NCBI GenBank assembly: GCA_030037035.1
Contig: JASHSA010000072.1
Location: forward strand, 1 to 5,310
From: Thermoplasmata archaeon
GTDB taxonomy: Archaea; Thermoplasmatota; Thermoplasmata; Lutacidiplasmatales; UBA184
Direction of reading: 5' to 3'
Length of the DNA: 5,310 nt
The position numbers and the translations under genes are program-made. Below the pieces are notes generated by a model. It searched no databases, was not told the DNA's origin, and was given only the letters and a program-made list of their open reading frames with translations. Shown piece by piece: positions 1 to 5,310 of the stretch. The stretch's first letter is position 1; the number at the start of each line of letters is the position of its first letter.

Positions 1-14
1 CGCACGCCCGCCCG

Positions 15-737
15 ATGGCCGAGAAGGAGACCCCGGCGAAGAAACCGGCGCTCGCGCGCACGGTCAAGGACAAGTGGCGGTCCAAGCACTGGTTCAAGAT
101 CCGCGCCCCCGGGCTCTTCCAGCACGTCGACTTGGGCGAGACCGCCGCGAGCGAGCCGGAACAACTGGTCGGCCGCACGCTCGAGGCGACCCTCCCCGAG
201 CTCTCCGGGGCGATCGACACGGGCAAGGCGCACGTCAAGCTCCGCTTCCGGATCGAGCGGCTCACGGGCGACGGCTACGCCGAGGCCCGCTTCGTCGGCC
301 ATGACCTGACGACCGACTACGTGCGGCGCCTCGCGCGCCGCAAGCGCTCGAAGATCGACCTGTCGCTCCTCGTGACCACCAAGGACGGGGTCGAGATCGT
401 CCTCAAGCCGGTCGCGGTCGGCGAGCAGCGGCTTCAGACGCGCCTGCGCGCCGAGCTGCGGCATCGCATCGCCAGCGTGCTGACCGAGGAAGCGAAGAGC
501 CGGACCTCCGCCGAGTTCGTCCAGCAGATGATCCAGGGGGAGCTGTCGAAGCTCCTCGCCCACGGCGTGAAGTCGCTCTACCCGCTCAAGAAGATCGAGA
601 TCCGTCGCTCGGTCGTCCTCGGGGTCGTCGCGGACGAGATCCCGGGCGCCCCGGCCGAGGAGGTCCCGGAGGGACCGGCGTCGCCCGGGGAGGCGCCGGA
701 GCCCGCGATCGCCGCCGACGAGGAACCGGCGGCCTAG
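15..737 (+). CDS. rps3ae: 30S ribosomal protein eS1 (S3Ae), archaeal
   Basis: This is a structural protein of the small ribosomal subunit, universal in archaea and eukaryotes and absent from bacteria. The 240-aa product shows the family hallmarks in order: a basic N-terminus leading to KWRSKHWFKIRAP (residues 20-32), the LGETAA..P..LVGR block (40-54), HVKLRFRIERLTGD (73-86), the signature GHDLTTDYVRRLARRK (95-110), a TTKDG turn, and a C-terminal YPLKKIEIRRSVVLG block near residues 190-205. Archaeal members are usually about 200-220 aa. The excess here is an Ala/Pro/Glu-rich acidic tail of about 30 residues after the folded domain. The ATG at 15 gives the expected basic leader. Only 14 bases lie upstream, so its promoter and any preceding operon gene cannot be judged. 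The stop is followed 35 bases later by a tRNA on the same strand. Confidence 0.95.
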   Translation: MAEKETPAKKPALARTVKDKWRSKHWFKIRAPGLFQHVDLGETAASEPEQLVGRTLEATLPELSGAIDTGKAHVKLRFRIERLTGDGYAEARFVGHDLTTDYVRRLARRKRSKIDLSLLVTTKDGVEIVLKPVAVGEQRLQTRLRAELRHRIASVLTEEAKSRTSAEFVQQMIQGELSKLLAHGVKSLYPLKKIEIRRSVVLGVVADEIPGAPAEEVPEGPASPGEAPEPAIAADEEPAA

Positions 738-750
738 GGCCCGCCGGGCC
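738..750 (+). other. Small GC hairpin directly after the rps3ae stop
   Basis: GGCCC and GGGCC form a 5-bp inverted repeat with a GCC loop, immediately after the rps3ae stop codon. No T-tract follows, so it is not a convincing terminator. It could be a 3' end stabiliser or a processing element between the mRNA and the downstream tRNA. In DNA this GC-rich, a 5-bp stem may also arise by chance. Confidence 0.25.
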
Positions 751-772
751 GACGATGGCGGACCCGCTCACC

Positions 773-874
773 GTCGGAGTGGCTCAGCCTGGCAGAGCAC
801 GGGACTCATAGCGGCGCCCCGTCGGGGCGCCGGGAGAGATCCTGGGGCCGGGGGTTCAAATCCCCCCTCCGACA
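773..874 (+). tRNA. tRNA-Met (CAT), elongator type, with intron
   Basis: A complete cloverleaf is visible. The 7-bp acceptor stem pairs GTCGGAG (773-779) with CTCCGAC (867-873), followed by discriminator A874. The D stem is GCTC/GAGC (782-785/795-798). The anticodon stem is CGGGA/TCCTG (800-804/840-844) with one G-U pair. The anticodon CAT is at 807-809. The variable loop has 5 nt (845-849), and the T stem GGGGG/CCCCC encloses the TTCAAAT loop (855-861). The 28-nt intron lies between A37 (810) and A38 (839), leaving a 74-nt mature body; CCA is not encoded. The G1-C72 pair and an anticodon stem without three consecutive G-C pairs at the loop argue against initiator tRNA. CAT could also belong to the agmatidine-modified tRNA-Ile2, but introns are well known in euryarchaeal elongator tRNA-Met, so that is preferred. 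No TATA-like box is seen in the 35 bases upstream. Confidence 0.95.
811..838 (+). other. Archaeal tRNA intron with bulge-helix-bulge splice motif
   Basis: The 28-nt intron folds almost wholly into one GC-rich stem (812-820 with 824-832, loop GTC). The flanking fold is a bulge-helix-bulge, the substrate of archaeal tRNA-splicing endonuclease. Bulge one is 809-811, cut after A810. The central helix is 805-808 paired with 833-836. Bulge two is 837-839, cut after G838. Three of the four central pairs are Watson-Crick (C-G, U-A, C-G); the fourth is an A-G mismatch next to the first bulge. Placement at 37/38 is the canonical archaeal site. Confidence 0.88.
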
Positions 875-878
875 TTTT
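875..878 (+). terminator. Oligo-T terminator after tRNA-Met
   Basis: Four Ts follow the discriminator base directly. Archaeal RNA polymerase can terminate at short T-runs, and this is the only T-tract between the tRNA and the convergent cyclase gene. It is short, so termination may be partial. Confidence 0.4.
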
Positions 879-930
879 CCCGCGTCCGTCGCCGCGCCAC
901 GGCGAGCCGCGAAGAACCCGAGGTTTCGGC

Positions 931-3900
931 CTAGGCGTACTTCAGTCGGCGCGCCGCATCCAGCGCCCGCTCGAGGGCCTGCGTCGCGGCCGGGCGGTCC
1001 CCGCTCTCCTCGAGGGCCATCGCCCGACGGACCAGCTCCTCCAGCTCCAGGGGAAGAGGGTTCTGGGACACGGGGAGCAGCCCTCGAGCGAGCTCCAGCG
1101 CCCGCGATGTCCTTCCGCGATGGAGGGCGACGCCGATCAACGGCCAGATCGCCATCCACTCGCAGGGGTAAGAGTTCGGGATTTCGTGCCACAGCTGGAG
1201 CGCCCGTTCGCCCTCTGCCAGCGCCCGCTCCATGTCGCCCGTACGCCATGCGACCCAACTGGCCGTTGCGTACGCCATCGCCGAATACTCCGGGAGCTCG
1301 GCCGTGTCGGCCGCGGAAAGCACCATGGGCACGAGGCGTTCCGCGGCGGCCACGTCTCCCGACCGCCGCTCGGTCGCCATGAGATACGTCATGCTGCGAG
1401 AGAGGGCGGTGGTGAGACCCATCCGTTCGGCCCCGCGCAGGGACTCGGCCAGTAGCTCCCGGGCCGGTCCCACCTCACCCCGCCAGAAGTGGGAGAATCC
1501 CAAGGCGAAGATGGCCCCGTTGATCCATTCGGGGTCCCCGGATTCTCGGGCGGCCGCGAGACCCTTCCGATCGTACTCGAGCCCCTCGTCGGAAATCCAA
1601 CCGCGATGCTGCCGAAAGTCTTGGCTCTTCAGACTGAGGTAGAGTCGAACCCGATCGAAAGGACTCGAGCTTTTCTCGAGGTAGGGTCGGACGCGGGCCA
1701 GGGCCGCCGCGTAGAGGGGCCCGCTGACCTGCCAGTCCATCCAGTAGTAGACCTCCATCCGAAGCCGCTGGATCCCGACCCACTCGCTCGACCGGGGGTC
1801 GGTAGCGCCGGCGGGTGGAGAGGCCCCGAGAATGCTCTCGGCCGTGTCGCAGGTTGCGAGCGCTGCGGGGTAGTCGTGGATCCCGTTGTACCCGTGCCCC
1901 ACGTTGATCCAGGCCCGAGCCCGGACGATGGGGTCCAATCCCTCGGCCAGCCGTGTGCCCCGCAGGTACGTGGCGATCGAGTCGGAATGCGGGCCAAGGT
2001 GCCATTGGACGTCCCCCAGCTTACCGGCGACCTCGACTGCTTGCTCGCGGCGCGCTCGCACCTGTCGCTGCTGGGCGATCTCCTCCTCCAGCAGGTCCAG
2101 GGCCTCCGCGTAGGACGACGCGGCGTCGCCGCCCGCGAACAGCTGCTGGGCGCGATCCCCGGCCCGAACGTAGTACTGCAGGGCCCGCTCCCGATCGTTG
2201 CCCTGCAGGAAATGGTAGGCGAGCTCCTCCGCCCGCTCATCGGTCGAGCCGCTCCAGGCCCGCTCGAGGATCTGCGCCGCTCGGAGGTGGTACTGCCGGC
2301 GTCGAACGAGCGACAGCCCGGCATAGAGGACGTCCCGGGTCTGCTCGTCGCCGAACTCGTAGTTCGACCGGCCGGGCGCAATCTCCTTCTCCCGGAGCAG
2401 CCGGGCGCGCAGCATCGCCTCGACCAGCCGGAGCAGAGGGTCGGCGTCTATTTCGCTCAGCTCCCGGAGCCAGTCGAACTCGAACTGGTTCCCAAAGATC
2501 GATGCGATCGAAAGGACGCTCTCGGCCTCCGGGCCGATCCAGTCAACCCGGTGACGGATCACCTCGCGTACGGTCGTGGGCACCTGCACTCGAGCGCCGG
2601 GGGCGGTCCGCCACCCGTCCGGCGTGCGGACGAGCGTACGATCCTCCACCAAGGACCGGCACAGCTCCTCGACGAAGAGGGGGTTCCCGCCGCTCTTCTC
2701 GAGCAGGGGCTGAACGACGGCAACGGGCGGAACCGCTCCCCCGAGGACGGCCCCCACCAGGTCCCGTCCTTGGTCGGGCTCGAAGCGCTTCAACGGGATC
2801 TCGCGAAGATTGCCCTGACGCCTGAGTTCGAACAGCACCCTGCCCAGAGGTCCGTTGGGGTCCAGCTCGGTGTCTCGATACGTCAGGAGGACGAGGATGG
2901 GTTGGCCCGGGAGCTGGGCTCCGAAGTACTCGAGGAGCGATACCGAATCGGGATCGGACCACTGGAAGTCGTCGAACAGGAGCACCAGGGGCGTCTCGCG
3001 AGCGATGTTCTGGAAGAATCGAGTGACTCCCTCGAAGAATCGGAGACGGGCCTGCTTCGCGGACAGTTGGGGGGCCGAAGGCCGTGGCCCGAGCCGATCC
3101 AACAGCTCGGGGACCAGCCCCGACGCCTCTCGCTCGCACCCGTCGCACACCTTGAAGACCATCGGCGGCGCGGACTCTCGCACGAACGTCCGGGCGGCCT
3201 GGACCCAGTGGGAGTAGGGTACGCTCAACTCCTCCTCGAACCGGCGCCCTCGCAACACCCGGAACCCGCTGCCTTCCACTTTCCGGATCGCTTCCTCGGC
3301 CAGTCGGGTCTTCCCGATCCCGGATTCACCGCCCAGAGCGACGATCGCGCCGCTCCCGCTGGCGGCGGCTCGAACCGCCTCCTGCACGATTCCGAGCTCC
3401 GCGGTCCGGTTCGTCCACGGGGTGATCCGCGCGGCGGGAGGGGCGTGCCAGGGAAGATCGACGCTGAAAACCGCGATCGGCGTGCTGATATTCTTCAAGA
3501 ACGCATGGTCGAGTCGCACGCAGGTGTAGGGGATCTTGTTGCCCACCTGCTCGAAGACCGGACCGGTAATGCAGATCCCCGAGGCTTCCGCGAGGGGTTC
3601 GATCCGGGCGGCGATGTTGACGGCATCCCCAAGGATGTCACCGTCTCGTTGCACCACGTCTCCGAGATGGATGCCGATCCGCATCTCGGCGGGCTGGACG
3701 TCGCTCGACTGATTTCGTTGGAACAGGCCACTCTGGATCGCGATGGCACACTCGGTCGCATCGAGCGCGCTGCCGAACTCTACGAGGAACCCATCGCCGA
3801 GGCCCTTCACCTCGCGCCCGCCGTGGGCGGTGAAGAGGGGCCGGAGCAGCGCCGAGATCTCCTCGACGGTCCGAAGCGCGAGAGCCTCATCCTGCTGGGC

Positions 3901-3963
3901 CAGCGCGGAGAAGGCCACGAGGTCGGTGAACATGATCGCGGCGAGACGACGGGTGGATGGCAC
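931..3963 (-). CDS. Class III adenylate/guanylate cyclase-AAA ATPase-TPR regulator
   Basis: The 1010-aa product has three parts. Residues 1-170 form a class III cyclase domain: metal-binding Asp14 in FTDL and Asp57 in GLGDGF, base-selecting Lys53 and Asp113, and transition-state Asn116 and Arg120 in GDAVNIAAR. The Lys/Asp pair predicts ATP as substrate. Residues about 180-440 form an AAA_16-like P-loop ATPase: Walker A GESGIGKT (212-219), Walker B LVLLFDD (Asp331, Asp332), TYRD (361-364) and GGNPLFVEEL (425-434). The rest is helical with TPR-like repeats such as ERALQYYVRAGDRA. No membrane segment is evident, so it is probably cytoplasmic. The start is GTG. The in-frame TAA at 3988-3990 excludes any earlier start, and STRRLAAIMFTD is the usual N-terminus of such cyclases. 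There is no Shine-Dalgarno sequence; a TATA-like box 27 nt upstream suggests a leaderless mRNA. After the stop, a weak 4-bp hairpin (918-929) lies in the 56-bp convergent gap to the tRNA. Cyclase-AAA-TPR fusions are common in bacteria, and class III cyclases are sparse in archaea. The upstream signal is unknown. Confidence 0.92.
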   Translation of the reverse strand: MPSTRRLAAIMFTDLVAFSALAQQDEALALRTVEEISALLRPLFTAHGGREVKGLGDGFLVEFGSALDATECAIAIQSGLFQRNQSSDVQPAEMRIGIHLGDVVQRDGDILGDAVNIAARIEPLAEASGICITGPVFEQVGNKIPYTCVRLDHAFLKNISTPIAVFSVDLPWHAPPAARITPWTNRTAELGIVQEAVRAAASGSGAIVALGGESGIGKTRLAEEAIRKVEGSGFRVLRGRRFEEELSVPYSHWVQAARTFVRESAPPMVFKVCDGCEREASGLVPELLDRLGPRPSAPQLSAKQARLRFFEGVTRFFQNIARETPLVLLFDDFQWSDPDSVSLLEYFGAQLPGQPILVLLTYRDTELDPNGPLGRVLFELRRQGNLREIPLKRFEPDQGRDLVGAVLGGAVPPVAVVQPLLEKSGGNPLFVEELCRSLVEDRTLVRTPDGWRTAPGARVQVPTTVREVIRHRVDWIGPEAESVLSIASIFGNQFEFDWLRELSEIDADPLLRLVEAMLRARLLREKEIAPGRSNYEFGDEQTRDVLYAGLSLVRRRQYHLRAAQILERAWSGSTDERAEELAYHFLQGNDRERALQYYVRAGDRAQQLFAGGDAASSYAEALDLLEEEIAQQRQVRARREQAVEVAGKLGDVQWHLGPHSDSIATYLRGTRLAEGLDPIVRARAWINVGHGYNGIHDYPAALATCDTAESILGASPPAGATDPRSSEWVGIQRLRMEVYYWMDWQVSGPLYAAALARVRPYLEKSSSPFDRVRLYLSLKSQDFRQHRGWISDEGLEYDRKGLAAARESGDPEWINGAIFALGFSHFWRGEVGPARELLAESLRGAERMGLTTALSRSMTYLMATERRSGDVAAAERLVPMVLSAADTAELPEYSAMAYATASWVAWRTGDMERALAEGERALQLWHEIPNSYPCEWMAIWPLIGVALHRGRTSRALELARGLLPVSQNPLPLELEELVRRAMALEESGDRPAATQALERALDAARRLKYA

Positions 3964-3971
3964 GGCCCGTG

Positions 3972-3981
3972 AACGGCCGTT
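3972..3981. promoter_or_regulatory. Perfect 10-bp palindrome, candidate operator of the cyclase gene
   Basis: AACGGCCGTT is a perfect palindrome lying between the TATA-like box and the GTG start of the cyclase gene. A regulator bound here would block RNA polymerase loading. An overlapping imperfect dyad, GGCCGT-TC-ACGGGCC on the minus strand, reaches almost to the start codon. Several 10-bp palindromes are expected by chance in 5 kb, so position is the only argument. Confidence 0.3.
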
Positions 3982-3986
3982 GTCGG

Positions 3987-3993
3987 ATTAAAA
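3987..3993 (-). promoter_or_regulatory. TATA-like box of the cyclase gene (leaderless promoter)
   Basis: On the minus strand the heptamer TTTTAAT is an AT-only island in GC-rich DNA. Its centre is about 27 nt before the GTG start, the usual distance from an archaeal TATA box to the transcription start. Transcription would therefore begin at or next to the start codon. The upstream GCGGG has no clear match to a BRE. Confidence 0.6.
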
Positions 3994-4079
3994 CCCGCTC
4001 CGAGGAGTGTCTCTGGGAGATGTCAGGGATTCGAACGATTCAGTCGTGTTCCCCTCCGGCATCCTTTCCAGAAAGTCTC

Positions 4080-4102
4080 ACCGGCACGTGCTCACGTCCG
4101 GT
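4080..4102. repeat. 23-bp inverted repeat
   Basis: ACCGG (4080-4084) pairs with CCGGT (4098-4102), and ACGTG (4086-4090) pairs with CACGT (4093-4097). One C is bulged at 4085 and CT lies at the centre. As RNA it would form a 9-10 bp hairpin with a small loop; as DNA it is a dyad suited to a dimeric regulator. It lies about 120 bp upstream of the cyclase start. It is not followed by a T-run, so a terminator role is unlikely. Confidence 0.45.
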
Positions 4103-4187
4103 CGCTCCACCTTGGGAGATGAACTGGGTGGCCCCCCACGCGAGAGGGCCGCCGTGCGTCACCTGCGGGAGGGCTGTCCCTCGAAAG

Positions 4188-4360
4188 CCAAGCCAGGCTC
4201 ATTTTCTTGAGCAGCACCCGGAAGCTTGGGTCATCTCGCACGGGTCGGTACTCCGGCCTCGGGAGGAACACGCGGAGAGGAAGAGCGGCCGAGGCCCGCG
4301 GTCGCAAATGCTGTTGCACCCTAACGCGGCCTCCCCTCGTGAACGGGCGACTTCAGCGCC
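4188..4360 (-). pseudogene. Decayed C-terminal end of a TPR-type cyclase or kinase regulator
   Basis: On the minus strand, 4256-4188 reads PEYRPVRDDPSFRVLLKKM followed by SLAW. This resembles the conserved C-terminal end (roughly P-x-Y-x-P-L-R-x-D-P-R-F-x-x-L-L-x-K-M-G-L) of many TPR-containing cyclases and Ser/Thr kinases. The residues that normally precede that motif appear in a different frame just upstream: CDRGPRPLFLS (4306-4274), after SRGEAALG. That implies a frameshift near 4260. The upstream frame meets a stop at 4361-4363, and nothing recognisable precedes it. The intact cyclase gene downstream is on the same strand but ends differently (ALDAARRLKYA), so this is not simply a duplicate of its tail. 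Recognition is from memory of the motif, and chance resemblance remains possible. Confidence 0.4.
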
Positions 4361-4456
4361 TCAGCGGGGACCAGGGCCCGGTGCGGGGCCTCGAGCGCGG
4401 CCCTCGTGACACAGCGACCCCGGCGGCGGTCGAGAGCCCGAGCTCGCGGTCACGAG

Positions 4457-4463
4457 ATTAAAT
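4457..4463 (+). promoter_or_regulatory. TATA-like box of the membrane-protein gene (leaderless promoter)
   Basis: The heptamer ATTAAAT is centred 28 nt before the GTG at 4488. The bases around it (TTAAATCCCGAC) resemble the cyclase promoter (TTTTAATCCGAC). The gap to the start has a G-run but no Shine-Dalgarno sequence, consistent with a leaderless transcript. Confidence 0.6.
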
Positions 4464-4487
4464 CCCGACTCACCATCCCTCGGGGGC

Positions 4488-5189
4488 GTGAACTACGATC
4501 CCCCCGTCCTCGACGACGATGCGCCGACGGGGCCTCCTACACCCCCCTCGAGGAGCGGCGCGGCGGAGAACCGTCACCCCGAGCTGCCCTTCGTTGCCGA
4601 TCTTCGGCAGACCCCCGATCCGTCCTCCACCCGCTCCAAGGTCGGCGCCGTCATCATTCTGGTCGTCTTTTGGGGGCTCTTCGGGGGGATCTGGCTGGCC
4701 GACCTCGCCTACTATAGCGATCACAAGCTCCCGATTTCGCCCCTCGTGTACTTCCCCCTGGAGACGTTGATCCTTCTCGCGCTCCCGACCTGGTTGACGA
4801 TCGCGACCTGGCGGAGCTCCGGCGGCGTCCCTCCCACGCAGATCCGCGTCGACGCGGCGGGCTTCGAGCTGGCGTTCTCCGGCTCGGGGGCGCGCCGCTG
4901 GTCCTGGAGCGATCCGTCGACGAACATCGTCCTCTCCGACCGCTCGGAGACCGGGCTCTACGACGAAGGCTCGGACCTCGCCTTCTCGCTCAGCACCCGC
5001 GGGCGAACCCCCGTTCGTACCCACATTCCGGAAGCGGGGTTCCTGGCGTTGGTGGACTCCGCCCGGGCTGCAGGGCTGGACGTAGGCACCCAGGACGTCT
5101 GGTGGCTCTCACGGAGGGCCGCGCGCGGCACGGAGTTCGTCTACCTCCGAGGTCGTCGAGGGGCGGGTCCCCAGGCTCTGACCAGCTAG
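4488..5189 (+). CDS. Two-helix membrane protein of unknown function
   Basis: The family is not recognised. The 233-aa product begins with a Pro/Asp-rich, probably disordered stretch (1-50). Two hydrophobic helices follow: about 52-74 (VGAVIILVVFWGLFGGIWLA) and about 83-107 (PLETLILLALPTWLTIATW). After WRSSGG comes a soluble domain of about 90 residues with alternating beta-like segments (TQIRVDAAGFELAF, RRWSWSD, NIVLSD) and a late helix (EAGFLALVDSARAAGL). This order recalls bacterial PH-like domains that follow paired helices, but that is only a structural guess. The first possible start in this frame is the GTG at 4488, and the TATA-like box 28 nt upstream supports it. The gene is divergent from the cyclase. 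Its TAG stop lies inside CTAG at the edge of an IS630-type element, so the last residues may have been created by the insertion. Confidence 0.75.
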   Translation: MNYDPPVLDDDAPTGPPTPPSRSGAAENRHPELPFVADLRQTPDPSSTRSKVGAVIILVVFWGLFGGIWLADLAYYSDHKLPISPLVYFPLETLILLALPTWLTIATWRSSGGVPPTQIRVDAAGFELAFSGSGARRWSWSDPSTNIVLSDRSETGLYDEGSDLAFSLSTRGRTPVRTHIPEAGFLALVDSARAAGLDVGTQDVWWLSRRAARGTEFVYLRGRRGAGPQALTS

Positions 5190-5310
5190 TGTGGTGCGCC
5201 AGCCAGATCTACGTTTAACCGGTTCCAGCGGACCTTCGCAATGATTTGGTCGGCGGTGGCCCTCCACTGGAACGGCCGCGGGTCCTCGTTGTAGGTGGCC
5301 ACGTACTGCT
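5186..5310 (-). CDS. IS630-family transposase, C-terminal fragment (cut by window edge)
   Basis: The minus strand encodes the last 40 residues of a protein continuing beyond the window. TYNEDPRPFQWRATADQI followed by IAKV matches the C-terminal signature of IS630/Tc1-mariner DDE transposases (typically YN-x-x-P-x-P-F-x-W-x-x-T-A-D-E-I-L). The end is WNRLNVDLAGAPH. The catalytic DDE residues would lie off the right edge, so intactness cannot be judged. The TAG stop (5188-5186) overlaps the stop of the convergent membrane-protein gene. Confidence 0.85.
   Translation of the reverse strand, partial: QYVATYNEDPRPFQWRATADQIIAKVRWNRLNVDLAGAPH
5189..5310 (-). mobile_element. IS630-type insertion sequence, transposase 3' end (partial)
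   Basis: The element's end is inferred from the transposase C-terminus and a TA dinucleotide (5187-5188) within CTAG. IS630 duplicates TA on insertion and is known to favour CTAG targets. On this reading the element begins with GTGTGGTGCGCC at 5189. The matching terminal repeat would be outside the window, so the boundary is provisional. Confidence 0.45.

Larger units (their letters stand above)
3994..4456. other. Intergenic region between two divergent genes
   Basis: No intact gene is supported in this stretch. It holds a 23-bp dyad (4080-4102) and a probable decayed coding fragment on the minus strand (4188-4360). Short open frames on both strands (for example plus-strand 4007-4210) lack a ribosome-binding site, a promoter at suitable distance or recognisable protein motifs. 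No tRNA, CRISPR array or long direct repeat was seen. Confidence 0.6.

Noticed and set aside
773..874. Initiator tRNA-Met or tRNA-Ile2 as the identity of the CAT tRNA
   Set aside because: The G1-C72 pair and an A-U pair closing the anticodon stem do not fit archaeal initiator tRNA. Ile2 is not strictly excluded, but the intron favours elongator Met.
806..1258. Minus-strand open frame whose end reads GDLNPRPQDLSRRP
   Set aside because: The GDLNPRPQ string is the well-known artefact of translating the reverse complement of a tRNA. The rest lies inside the cyclase gene.
1629..3148. Several Arg/Pro/Ser-rich open frames overlapping the cyclase gene on both strands
   Set aside because: Low-complexity composition and complete overlap with a gene having intact catalytic motifs mark them as shadow frames.
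1489..3972. An 827-codon open frame on the plus strand, antisense to the cyclase gene
   Set aside because: It runs codon-for-codon opposite the cyclase gene, so its stops would require TTA, CTA or TCA codons in that gene, which are rare in GC-rich coding DNA. Its protein has no recognisable motif, whereas the minus strand encodes clear domains.
4018..4040. T-arm-like GTTCGAATCCC on the minus strand, suggesting a tRNA
   Set aside because: The flanking bases cannot form a T stem (AATCG against CCCTG), and no acceptor or anticodon arm can be found.
4007..4210. A 67-codon plus-strand open frame in the intergenic gap
   Set aside because: Its GTG is only about 17 nt from the TATA-like box, no usable ribosome-binding site is present, and it overlaps the probable pseudogene on the other strand.
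1..5310. CRISPR array, integrase attachment repeat of the tRNA end, or defence island
   Set aside because: No regularly spaced repeats, no second copy of the tRNA 3' end and no nuclease or defence effector genes were seen in the window.

Overview
The window is archaeal and GC-rich. The first gene encodes eS1 (S3Ae), a ribosomal protein of archaea and eukaryotes that bacteria lack. A tRNA-Met carries an intron at the archaeal 37/38 position with a bulge-helix-bulge fold. Two genes have AT-rich TATA-like boxes about 27 nt before GTG starts with no Shine-Dalgarno sequence, which fits leaderless archaeal transcripts. The combination would suit a high-GC, Thermoplasmata-like soil or sediment lineage, but that placement is a guess from gene content and composition.

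Layout. Bases 1-737 hold the translation gene rps3ae. It is followed by a spliced elongator tRNA-Met (773-874) and a short T-tract. Converging on these from the right is a large minus-strand gene (931-3963). It encodes a 1010-aa signalling protein: an N-terminal class III nucleotidyl cyclase with all key residues present, a P-loop AAA/STAND-type ATPase, and a long TPR-like helical C-terminus. A gap of about 520 bp (3964-4487) lies between this gene and a divergent plus-strand gene. The gap holds both promoters, a palindrome between the cyclase TATA box and its start, a 23-bp dyad, and what looks like the decayed C-terminal end of another TPR signalling protein. The plus-strand gene (4488-5189) encodes a two-helix membrane protein of unknown function with a predicted soluble C-terminal domain. 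The window ends in the 3' end of an IS630-family transposase on the minus strand. Its stop codon overlaps that of the membrane-protein gene in a shared CTAG, which may be the insertion target.

How it fits together. The left third is core translation. The rest is accessory: a multidomain cyclase/ATPase regulator, a divergent membrane protein, a paralogue remnant and an insertion sequence. A functional link between the cyclase and the membrane protein rests only on their shared divergent promoter region and similar promoter layout. Most other long open frames are antisense shadows caused by high GC.
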